The notes beneath the pieces are model-generated. The model made no database searches and was not told the DNA's origin. It saw only the letters and a list, made by a program, of their open reading frames with translations. From the NCBI GenBank assembly GCA_903930515.1, contig CAIYYW010000281.1, positions 1-15,059 on the forward strand: 15,059 bases of DNA. Direction: 5' to 3'. Shown in pieces: positions 8,804-14,708 of the stretch; position 1 is the stretch's first letter; each line of letters begins with the position of its first letter. This stretch comes from an uncultured delta proteobacterium (GTDB lineage Bacteria > RBG-13-61-14 > DRUE01). The position numbers and the translations under genes are program-made.

Positions 8804-9435
8804 TAAAAATGCTCCAGCACGATATTCTCAATGATGTCCGCGATGTCTTCGCATTTATCAATCGCTTCCTCAATGGTCTCGTAAATATTTTTGAGCTTGA
8901 TCACCAGGAGCGGATTATCGGCGTTGTCGCGGAACAGCTTGATGATTCCGCTATGATGAATATCGTCTCCCTGGTTCTCCAGGCTGTGGATCGCCTTGTG
9001 GATCTCGCGGAGCTTATCGCCATACTTGAACCCGGGGATCAGTTTCACCGCGTTGACCACCTGCTCCTGGGCCTGGGTCAGAACCTTGATCATCTCTTTC
9101 AGCTTGTCCGGAACCGACTTGATCTCGAAAAAAAGCATGGTCTTGGCCGCCCGGTCTATGGAGTCCATTACATCGTCCATTCTGGAAATCAGTTGAACAA
9201 TCTCGTCGCGGTCCAGCGGGGTGATAAAGGTCCGATGCAGGAGGTCCATGGTCATATGGGTGATGGAATCGCACTCGTGTTCCAACTCCTCCACCCGGTT
9301 CACCTTGTTGGTTATGTCCGGGATTTCGTCGCAGATCGTCAGCAGACACTGCGCCCCTTCCATGGTGGCCGCGGCGTGCCGGTTGAACAATTCAAAAAAA
9401 CCGTAATTCTTTCCCCCTAATAACCTTCTCCACAT
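8803..9435 (-). CDS. DUF47 / PhoU-like phosphate transport accessory protein
   Basis: A 210-residue, all-helical cytoplasmic protein of the DUF47 family (TIGR00153 type), related in fold to PhoU and regularly paired with PiT transporters, whose activity it is thought to control. Recognisable segments are VEELEHECDSITHMTMDLLH, FITPLDRDEIVQLISRMDDV and the closing IYETIEEAIDKCEDIADIIE; acidic E/DxxxD repeats of this kind bind metals in PhoU proteins. Two ATGs are possible, at 9439-9441 and 9433-9435. The first directly abuts GGAGGG with no spacer, while the second lies 6 bases from it, so I choose the second; the longer form would be 212 residues. It leads a two-gene operon with the PiT permease immediately downstream. 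Confidence 0.93.
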   Translation of the reverse strand: MWRRLLGGKNYGFFELFNRHAAATMEGAQCLLTICDEIPDITNKVNRVEELEHECDSITHMTMDLLHRTFITPLDRDEIVQLISRMDDVMDSIDRAAKTMLFFEIKSVPDKLKEMIKVLTQAQEQVVNAVKLIPGFKYGDKLREIHKAIHSLENQGDDIHHSGIIKLFRDNADNPLLVIKLKNIYETIEEAIDKCEDIADIIENIVLEHF

Positions 9436-9441
9436 TTCCAT

Positions 9442-9450
9442 CCCTCCTTA
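9442..9450 (-). promoter_or_regulatory. Strong Shine-Dalgarno of the DUF47 gene
   Basis: TAAGGAGGG on the minus strand, a near-perfect anti-16S match. Spacing favours the second of two nearby ATGs (9433-9435), since the first ATG has no spacer. Confidence 0.8.
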
Positions 9451-9871
9451 ATAAACAGCGCCTAAAAAAACCCCGGGACTCGGCGGAATTCCAGCCTCTT
9501 AATGGCTCCCTGATTCCATGACAATCATCTGGTCTGGCCCCGCTTCCTTTGCTCAAGCTGACTCGGACGGATTCGCAAATAGTTTAAACCTATTCTCCGG
9601 TTCCTGATTGCCGGACCGATTAACCATGCCGGGCCGGCGATGCGGCGATGGGTTGAAGGCTTCTCTGGAGCAACCTTCCCTCCAGGTTAATCTCCCCTGT
9701 CCAAATATAGCAAATCTTCTTGAAAACGCAAACCGAAAATCTCTCTTCCCGAGCGAAGCGAGTCCCGAGGAAATCCGGGGAGCGGAATCAGGCTGAACTT
9801 CGGGATCCGATAGATAAACGATCAACTCTGAATTAAATCTGAAACTCAAGCGCTATTTGGGCGACAGGCCC
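9451..9871. other. Non-coding leader region upstream of the phosphate module
   Basis: About 420 bases without a supportable gene. Read on the minus strand it holds a candidate promoter (9704-9731), then a perfect 6-base stem with a 9-base loop (CTGGAG at 9665-9670, CTCCAG at 9680-9685) and a small AGCC/GGCT hairpin near 9493-9507, giving a long leader of about 250 bases before the DUF47 gene. Near 9747-9768 the string TCCCGAG occurs twice around GCGAAGCGAG, a type of motif often seen in dispersed intergenic repeats. At 9859-9871 GGGC/GCCC could form a short hairpin after the E2-like gene, but no T-run follows. Short ORFs here lack ribosome sites and recognisable domains. Confidence 0.5.
9704..9731 (-). 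promoter_or_regulatory. Candidate promoter for the DUF47-PiT operon
   Basis: On the minus strand TTGCGT (9726-9731), a 16-base spacer and TATATT (9704-9709) resemble a sigma70 promoter. It lies in the AT-richer part of the gap and points to the phosphate module. It would imply an unusually long leader. The match to the -35 is only moderate. Confidence 0.45.
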
Positions 9872-10600
9872 TTAAGCCCGGCCCCCGCCTTTCTCGCTGG
9901 TTCCCAACTCAATGGGATCGTATCTTTTTTCAATCAGCTCTTTGGGAATGGTTTCGGGGTTTTCGTAGATTTTTTTGAACTCGGCGAGAAAATCCTTGCA
10001 ATAATCCACATTGGCGAAGGCGTGGGGACCTCCGAAGGTGGCCCAGACCTTATCGCCAAAGGGTATGGTAAGCACCCAGCACCAGTAGTTGTTTCCGAAA
10101 AAGGCGACGGGAAAACCCACATTGGGCATGGGGTTTCGGGAAACCATCAGGGCGAACCAGTTTTTCATTTCTCTCCGGGCGAAGAAATATTTCGCCAGCC
10201 AGATGGTCAGCCTCGGATATTTTCTAATCAGGTATTCTTCAATAAAGGCCAGATCCCGCCAGACCCATCTTTCCGCGAAATAATTTCCCTTTTCCCGCAC
10301 CGCCACGAACTCCAGTATGTCGCGGTCGGGATCTATCTTCCTGACATACCCGACCGGATACCGGGCGGGGAAGGCCTTTTTGCTGACCCCGACCACATAT
10401 TGGGGAAGATGTTTACTGCTCAGGCGGGCCGCAATCTTCATCACCAATTGGTTCGCGCGGAGTTTGTTGTCCTTGCAAAATTTGATCAAAGGCCGGTTGT
10501 CCAGTTCAAACAGGATATTGAAGCAGTAGCTCCGTTCCAGGTGCCAGTAATATTGAATCGGGCCCAACTCTTCTCCATACCAGGGATGATCCTTGAACAT
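9872..10600 (-). CDS. E2/CAT-like acyltransferase-fold protein with altered active-site motif
   Basis: A 242-residue protein I do not recognise with certainty. The middle segment LRANQLVMKIAARLSSKHLP (about 48-66) and the C-terminal HAFANVDYCKDFLAEFKKIY (193-212) resemble the catalytic domain of 2-oxoacid dehydrogenase E2 proteins, which belong to the chloramphenicol acetyltransferase fold. In that family the C-terminal motif is HxxxDG. Here the equivalent is H193-AFA-N197-V, so the aspartate and glycine are replaced and normal acyltransfer is doubtful. There is no lipoyl domain, linker or signal peptide. It is the last gene of the iron-sulfur/cysteine operon, starting 8 bases after the iscU-like stop; its only ribosome-site candidate is AAAGGA at the end of that gene, so coupling is likely. 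The role is unknown; a substrate-binding or degenerate acyltransferase is one possibility. Confidence 0.6.
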   Translation of the reverse strand: MFKDHPWYGEELGPIQYYWHLERSYCFNILFELDNRPLIKFCKDNKLRANQLVMKIAARLSSKHLPQYVVGVSKKAFPARYPVGYVRKIDPDRDILEFVAVREKGNYFAERWVWRDLAFIEEYLIRKYPRLTIWLAKYFFARREMKNWFALMVSRNPMPNVGFPVAFFGNNYWCWVLTIPFGDKVWATFGGPHAFANVDYCKDFLAEFKKIYENPETIPKELIEKRYDPIELGTSEKGGGRA

Positions 10601-10608
10601 TACTCAGT

Positions 10609-11142
10609 CTATCCTTTCAAGTTGATTTCTTTGCCGCATTTCGCGCGCCTCGCGCTTTTCAGTTCGCAGGTATCGCAAAGCTCCAAGCCCTCGCCCAGAA
10701 TCTCCTGACAATACGGGCAGCGGCCTTCCGCGCTCACCGGCTCCACATCAATCGTCTTGCGCTTCCCATCTCCGGTCTTGCCCCTCCAATCCTCAATCGC
10801 CATCTTGAGCGCGTCCAGGGCCTGGAACGGGCAATGCCATTTGCTCGGAGGCAGGGCCTTCAAATCCTCAAACAGGTCCTCCATCTTTATCTGTTCCACC
10901 TCCGCAACCGACTTGCCCTCGGCCAGTTCCGCGATATAGCTGGCGACCGCCTTGGCCGCTCCGCACCCCAGGCACTGGAACCGGACCTGGTCCAGGGTAT
11001 CGCCGTGAACCTTGATCTGGAAAGTCAGGATGTCTCCGCATTGCGCGTTGCCCACGATCCCGGTCCCGTCCGGGTCCGGGAGGTCTCCCCGCCGCTTCGG
11101 GCGCAGGAAATGCTCTTTCAATTTCTCCCGGCTAGCGTTCAT
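10609..11142 (-). CDS. IscU/NifU-N-type Fe-S scaffold fused to a zinc-ribbon-like tail
   Basis: Cytoplasmic scaffold on which Fe-S clusters are built from iron and sulfur supplied by a cysteine desulfurase. Of its 177 residues, about 10-122 form the IscU domain, with all ligand positions present: Cys35 and Asp37 in AQCGDILTF, Cys60 in CLGCGAAKA, and His103-Cys104 in [17 protein letters not shown]. The chaperone-binding motif LPPVK of E. coli IscU reads LPPSK. After a short charged linker, residues 141-170 carry CPYC, CDTC and a further Cys (KCGKEI), which looks like a zinc ribbon or rubredoxin-like knuckle not found in standard IscU. The gene overlaps the end of cysE by 11 bases, so the two are translationally coupled. 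It is a second scaffold in the same gene cluster as nifU, and the tail may set a different client or metal. Confidence 0.88.
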   Translation of the reverse strand: MNASREKLKEHFLRPKRRGDLPDPDGTGIVGNAQCGDILTFQIKVHGDTLDQVRFQCLGCGAAKAVASYIAELAEGKSVAEVEQIKMEDLFEDLKALPPSKWHCPFQALDALKMAIEDWRGKTGDGKRKTIDVEPVSAEGRCPYCQEILGEGLELCDTCELKSARRAKCGKEINLKG

Positions 11143-11857
11143 TGTTGGGGCCTTTGTTTTGAAAGGATTTGAGCGCCTGGTCGTAGTTTCGGATCAATTC
11201 CTTTTCCTTGATCCCGTGCTCCTGCTCCAGGCCCTGCAAGCGTTTCTCAAACTGCTCAAACAGTTTCAGCCAACTCGCGATCACATCCTGGAGAGGGTCG
11301 GGCAGATCCGAATGTTCCAGGTCCTTGTCCAGGTCGCCGGTGGTCTGCTTCTTGATCACCTTGCCGGGAATGCCCACCACGGTGGAGTTGGGCGGAACAT
11401 TTTCCACCACCACCGATCCGGACCCGATCCGGCTGTGCTCCCCGATCGTGATCGCGCCCAGGATGCAGGCATTGGACCCGACCACCACGCCCTTTTCCAG
11501 GGTGGGATGCCGCTTCTTCTTTTCCAGGTGCACCCCTCCTAAAACCACTCCCTTGTAAATCAGGCAATCGTCTCCCACTTCCGCGGTCTCTCCGATCACC
11601 ACTCCCATCCCGTGATCAATGAAGACCCTCTGTCCGATGGTTGCGCCGGGATGAATTTCAATCCCGGTGAAGAAGCGGTTGAAATGGGAAATCAGCCGGG
11701 AGAGGGTGTAGAAATTTTTCAAATATAGCCGGTGGGCGACCCGGTGGATCAGGAGCGCGTGCAAACCCGGATAAGCGAGCATAACCTCCACCCGGTTCCT
11801 GGCCGCGGGGTCGCGGTCAAATACCGCTTGAATATCTTCCCGGAACCGGTTGAACAT
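11132..11857 (-). CDS. cysE: Serine O-acetyltransferase
   Basis: Transfers acetyl from acetyl-CoA to L-serine, giving O-acetylserine, the first step of cysteine synthesis; cytoplasmic. The 241-residue protein has a short N-terminal helical domain (about 1-60), then the left-handed beta-helix of hexapeptide repeats (about 66-168) with [10 protein letters not shown], the catalytic His82 in [19 protein letters not shown], and [11 protein letters not shown] closing the helix. Residues about 172-241 form a charged helical extension ([20 protein letters not shown]) likely to be a coiled coil, longer than in the shorter EpsC/SRPB-type enzymes it otherwise resembles. The start is supported by GAGG 4 bases upstream. 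In an operon with nifS/nifU it would supply the cysteine that NifS uses as sulfur donor. The upstream region that should link it to nifS is now occupied by the repeat-bounded cassette. Confidence 0.94.
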   Translation of the reverse strand: MFNRFREDIQAVFDRDPAARNRVEVMLAYPGLHALLIHRVAHRLYLKNFYTLSRLISHFNRFFTGIEIHPGATIGQRVFIDHGMGVVIGETAEVGDDCLIYKGVVLGGVHLEKKKRHPTLEKGVVVGSNACILGAITIGEHSRIGSGSVVVENVPPNSTVVGIPGKVIKKQTTGDLDKDLEHSDLPDPLQDVIASWLKLFEQFEKRLQGLEQEHGIKEKELIRNYDQALKSFQNKGPNNER

Positions 11858-11880
11858 CAGACCTCATCTCCAATTTTGCG

Positions 11881-11921
11881 GAAAATCTTTTTCACCGCAA
11901 AGGCGCAAAGAACGCAAAGAA
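11881..11921 (+). repeat. Left terminal inverted repeat (GCAAAG-type unit A)
   Basis: Pairs with 13464-13504 on the other strand with 4 mismatches in 41. The core contains three phased GCAAAG words (CCGCAAAG, GCGCAAAG, AACGCAAAG). Confidence 0.85.
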
Positions 11922-11937
11922 AATTAATATTGGTTTT

Positions 11938-11967
11938 TACCGCAAAGGCGCAAAGGACGCAAAGAAA
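11938..11967 (+). repeat. GCAAAG-type repeat unit B, direct copy of unit A
   Basis: Same orientation as unit A, 14 bases after it; shares ACCGCAAAGGCGCAAAG then GACGCAAAGAAA. The AT-rich spacer between A and B, read on the minus strand with the repeat, offers TTGCGC and TATTAA about 18 bases apart, a weak candidate promoter towards cysE. A partial GCGCAAAG also occurs at 11997-12004. Confidence 0.8.
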
Positions 11968-12026
11968 TAACTTGGGGCCTTGGAAAAACTTCCCTTGCGC
12001 AAAGCCATCAGAGGTCAACGGATTTT

Positions 12027-12413
12027 TCATTTTTCCTCCAACCCCAATACCAGCCGCTTTATGCCGTCCTTGATGCGCGGCGTGTTGAAATTGATCAACA
12101 TCCCGAGCTTCAAGCCGGTAAGTTTAAGATAAGTCAAAACCTGCGCTTCATAGACGGGCAACATTCTCTCCACGGCTTTGGCTTCCACCACAACCTTCCC
12201 TTCCACCACCAAATCCAACCGATAGCCGCAATCCAATTTGATCCCCTTGTATTCCACCGGCAAATCTTTCTGCCTTTCAAACGCCAGGCCTTGAAGATGC
12301 AATTCATGACACAAACATTCCTCGTAGGCTGATTCCAATAATCCAGGGCCCAGCGCCTTGTGCGCCTCAATCGCCGCACCAATAATTTTATTACTCAACT
12401 CGTTTTCATCCAT
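12027..12413 (-). CDS. GxxExxY protein, PD-(D/E)XK nuclease-like (PDDEXK_3)
   Basis: A 128-residue protein of the GxxExxY family (Pfam PDDEXK_3, TIGR04256). The naming motif is at 24-30 (GLLESAY, in KALGPGLLESAYEECL). Nuclease-like positions follow: Asp67 in YRLDLVVEGK, Glu77-x-Lys79 in VVVEAKAVE, and a Gln91-xxx-Tyr95 pair (AQVLTYLKLTG), the arrangement of RecB-like PD-(D/E)XK enzymes. It ends with the family-typical LKLGMLINFN. Length is normal and the frame intact. AGGGG lies 8 bases before the ATG. The gene sits between repeat unit B and the middle repeat unit, so it may be a sub-cassette of its own. Its cellular role is not established; whether it cuts DNA is unknown to me. Confidence 0.9.
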   Translation of the reverse strand: MDENELSNKIIGAAIEAHKALGPGLLESAYEECLCHELHLQGLAFERQKDLPVEYKGIKLDCGYRLDLVVEGKVVVEAKAVERMLPVYEAQVLTYLKLTGLKLGMLINFNTPRIKDGIKRLVLGLEEK

Positions 12414-12430
12414 TCCAAAATCCCCTATTT

Positions 12431-12447
12431 ACGCAAAGACGCAAAGA
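12431..12447 (+). repeat. Middle partial GCAAAG-type repeat
   Basis: ACGCAAAGACGCAAAGA matches the inner half of units A and B in the same orientation. It fills most of the 38-base gap between the two nuclease-like genes, as expected if the cassette were built by stacking two repeat-flanked modules. Confidence 0.7.
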
Positions 12448-12451
12448 TTTC

Positions 12452-13432
12452 TTATTTTTTCATTTCTTCTAATATATCTTTAATCATGTTCCTATATTCT
12501 TCTATGATTTTAAACCCTGTGTTTCCTGTCGCATCCTTTTTGTATTCCACGATTTGGCGCAAATAATCCCGGGGAGGGTATCCCCATTCCTTGATTATGG
12601 CTCCGAACAGGGATTCTAAACGACCTTGCTCGCCTTGTTTATCAAATTCTTCTATGATCTGCTCTTTGGCGACGAACTCATGTTTTAAGCATAATGGCAG
12701 CAGGATTTTTCTAATCCGGTTCGGAGTCGGCTTATCTTGAGATAAATAGTCAATCAATATTTTTATCAATTCTTCAGAATTATAATTCCCCGGCAGATTG
12801 GACATCTGCCAGCCCTTTCTCTGTTTATGCCTCACCTTTTCCTGCTCCTCCACCTCAGGAATAATCATAGTTCTAGCAATTAACTCGTCTCCTCCTTCGC
12901 TCTTTATATATCTCAGGACTAGATAATTGATAGCTAACTCGTATTCTTCAGAAAGCCATTCCACCATTCTTTGCAATGGCTCCTCTATAAAAAATCCAAC
13001 AAGTAAAATCCTCTGGGTTTGATTAAAGGAAATGTTTTCCAAATCTATATCTTTAAAATTTTCGCTAAGATATTCATCAAGCGGGAATTTGGTGTATGCC
13101 AGGCAAATTTCATTCAGTTTGTCAAAATCCCAGGAAGCTGCGTCGGAGGCATAATCTATTGCCTGCGCCAGAGCTTCTCTAGGAATTTTATCTCTTTTTA
13201 GTTCAATGATAACGGTGTTGCCGGATTTATCTATTCCAAACAAGTCTAAAGGACCCGATCTTGTTTGAACTTGCTCCCCAATTATCAGGATGTTTTCACC
13301 CAATATTTCTGGGTTAGCTTTTATCCAACTCTCGAGGTCTTTAGGTTCAGTTCTCCCGACTCCAGCCAAAGTGGTTTCCAATGATTCTAATTTCCCATTT
13401 TTTATTTGCCAAACTTTTATTTCAGTGCCCAT
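12452..13432 (-). CDS. NucS/DUF91-like PD-(D/E)XK nuclease-family protein
   Basis: A 326-residue protein with an N-terminal nuclease-like domain. After a short beta hairpin (KVWQIKNGKLESL), it shows Glu42 in ANPEILG, Asp63 in SGPLDLFGID, Glu77-x-Lys79 in VIIELKRDK, and Gln90-xxx-Tyr94 in ALAQAIDYASDA. This is the E...D...ExK...QxxxY order of RecB-like and NucS-like enzymes. The second half (about 150-326) is helical and charged and I do not recognise it; it may bind DNA or a partner. The gene is markedly AT-rich, and lacks a clear Shine-Dalgarno before its ATG, unlike the operon genes around it, which points to foreign origin. It lies between the middle and right repeats. A role in repair, element maintenance or defence is possible but not shown. 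Confidence 0.78.
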   Translation of the reverse strand: MGTEIKVWQIKNGKLESLETTLAGVGRTEPKDLESWIKANPEILGENILIIGEQVQTRSGPLDLFGIDKSGNTVIIELKRDKIPREALAQAIDYASDAASWDFDKLNEICLAYTKFPLDEYLSENFKDIDLENISFNQTQRILLVGFFIEEPLQRMVEWLSEEYELAINYLVLRYIKSEGGDELIARTMIIPEVEEQEKVRHKQRKGWQMSNLPGNYNSEELIKILIDYLSQDKPTPNRIRKILLPLCLKHEFVAKEQIIEEFDKQGEQGRLESLFGAIIKEWGYPPRDYLRQIVEYKKDATGNTGFKIIEEYRNMIKDILEEMKK

Positions 13433-13463
13433 TGTTATTGTCGTTTTTCAGAAACAGAAAGTA

Positions 13464-13504
13464 TTCTTTGCGTCCTTTGCGCCTTTGCGGTGAAGAATAT
13501 ATTC
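13464..13504 (-). repeat. Right terminal inverted repeat (GCAAAG-type)
   Basis: Reverse complement of the left end with 4 mismatches in 41. Its outer edge includes a perfect 10-base palindrome, GAATATATTC (13495-13504), 16 bases after the nifS stop codon on the minus strand. Confidence 0.85.
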
Positions 13505-13520
13505 ATTGAATTATTAGAGC

Positions 13521-14702
13521 TTACTTTCTCGCCCAGAGCGGACTCATCTCGCGCAGCTCCTGGATTACGCGGGGCACAACCTTAAGCGCGTAATCAATGT
13601 CTTCTTCATTATTCTCAATCCCCAGGCTGAAGCGGATGGTGCCGTGGGCGTGTTCGTGGGGAAGGCCGATGGCCAAAAGCACATGGCTCGGCTCCAGGCT
13701 TCCGCTCGCGCAGGCCGAACCAGTGCTGACCGCGATCCCTTCCAGGTTGAGCCGGAGCAAAATGGATTCGCCTTCTATGTATTTAAAGGTGACGCTCAGG
13801 GTGGTGGGGATGACTTTTTCCGGATCTCCGTTGATCATCACTTCCGGAACTTTTTCCAGAATGCCCATCCGCAGTTTCTCCCGCAGTTTCCAGATCTTGG
13901 CCACTTCCTGCTCGCGCCCCTGCATCGCCAGTTCGCAGGCCCTGCCCAGGGCGACGATCCCCAGGTTGTTCTCGGTGCCTCCGCGCAATCCCCGCTCCTG
14001 GTGTCCTCCCTGGAGGGTGGGGCATACGAACACCCCCTTGCGGATATAAAGCGCGGCCACCCCCTTGGGAGCGTAGAGCTTGTGGCCGGATAAGGAAAGG
14101 AAATCCACCCCCAGCTCCTTGACATCAATCTTCATCTTGCCCACGCCCTGGACCGCGTCGGTATGGAAATAGACCTCGCGCTCGCGCGCGATCCTGGCGA
14201 GCTCCGCGATCGGCTCAATGGTTCCGATCTCGTTGTTCGCGGTCATTACCGTGATCAGGACGGTCTGCTTGGTGATGGCCTTTTTCACCAGGTCCGGGTC
14301 CACCAGTCCAAAGGAATCCACCGGCAGCCAGGTGACCTTGAACCCCTGTCGCTCCAGGGTCCGGATCGGGATGATCACCGAGGGATGCTCAATCTGGCTG
14401 GTGATGATGTGCTTGCCCGGATGAGACCCGTTCGGCTTGCAATACACATCCTGGCAGGTCACCCCCTTGATCACCAGGTTGTTGGACTCGGAGCCGCAAC
14501 TGGTAAAAATAATCTCCTCGGGCAAGGCGTTGAGCAAGGCCGCAACCTTCTTCCGGGAGTCCTCAATCGCCTTCCGGGCCTCCTGTCCGTAGGAGTGGAT
14601 GCTGGAGGCGTTCCCGAACAAATCCAGCGATTCCGTGATCGCTTTTTTCACTTCCGGATGAAGCGGGGTGGTGGCGTTATTGTCCAGGTAAACCTTGCGC
14701 AT
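13521..14702 (-). CDS. nifS: Cysteine desulfurase, NifS/IscS type (group I)
   Basis: PLP enzyme that removes sulfur from cysteine as a persulfide and passes it to the scaffold. The 393-residue protein has all expected landmarks: YLDNNATTPLHPEV at the N-terminus, His106 in IEHPSV stacking on PLP, Asp182 in HTDAVQ, the PLP lysine Lys208 in SLSGHKLYAPKG, and the persulfide cysteine Cys331 in STGSACASGSLEPSHVL on the long flexible loop of group I enzymes. A small Cys-containing insertion lies at about 82-98. The start is supported by AAGGAG, 9 bases upstream inside the end of nifU, and the two genes are 6 bases apart, so they form the classical nifU-nifS pair (here in the order nifU then nifS). 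I use nifS because of the BFD-containing NifU partner; an iscS name would be equally defensible. Confidence 0.95.
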   Translation of the reverse strand: MRKVYLDNNATTPLHPEVKKAITESLDLFGNASSIHSYGQEARKAIEDSRKKVAALLNALPEEIIFTSCGSESNNLVIKGVTCQDVYCKPNGSHPGKHIITSQIEHPSVIIPIRTLERQGFKVTWLPVDSFGLVDPDLVKKAITKQTVLITVMTANNEIGTIEPIAELARIAREREVYFHTDAVQGVGKMKIDVKELGVDFLSLSGHKLYAPKGVAALYIRKGVFVCPTLQGGHQERGLRGGTENNLGIVALGRACELAMQGREQEVAKIWKLREKLRMGILEKVPEVMINGDPEKVIPTTLSVTFKYIEGESILLRLNLEGIAVSTGSACASGSLEPSHVLLAIGLPHEHAHGTIRFSLGIENNEEDIDYALKVVPRVIQELREMSPLWARK

Positions 14703-14708
14703 TTAATC

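Larger units (their letters stand above)
11881..13504. mobile_element. Inverted-repeat-bounded cassette with two PD-(D/E)XK nuclease-like genes
   Basis: The outer ends form a 41-base imperfect inverted repeat: 11881-11921 against the reverse complement of 13464-13504, 37 of 41 identical by hand alignment, both reading TTCACCGCAAAGGCGCAAAG in their core. Inside are further copies of the unit at 11938-11967 and 12431-12447. The 1.6-kb segment separates nifS from cysE, which are otherwise in a tight same-strand operon, and carries a GxxExxY gene and a NucS-like gene in the same direction as the operon. The second gene is much more AT-rich than its surroundings (19 G/C in 12901-12960 against 40 in 13921-13980). 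No transposase, integrase or clear target-site duplication is visible. GCAAAG-type repeats next to GxxExxY genes are, to my recollection, common in environmental bacterial genomes; mobility itself is inference. Confidence 0.65.

Noticed and set aside
9747-9768. REP-like dispersed repeat with duplicated TCCCGAG
   Set aside because: Only one occurrence in this window, so repeat status cannot be shown here.
9553-9849. A 98-codon minus-strand frame in the gap upstream of the phosphate module
   Set aside because: No Shine-Dalgarno, no recognisable motif, and it overlaps the candidate promoter and hairpins; it looks like chance.
9872-10600. Chloramphenicol acetyltransferase (antibiotic resistance)
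   Set aside because: Only fold-level resemblance is visible, the HxxxDG motif is altered, and the operon context is Fe-S/cysteine metabolism.
12027-12413. GxxExxY gene as part of an rRNA intervening sequence
   Set aside because: No rRNA sequence is present nearby; the gene lies between protein-coding operon genes.
11881-13504. GCAAAG repeats considered as a CRISPR array
   Set aside because: Units are few, degenerate, partly inverted, and separated by genes rather than by uniform spacers; no cas gene is present.
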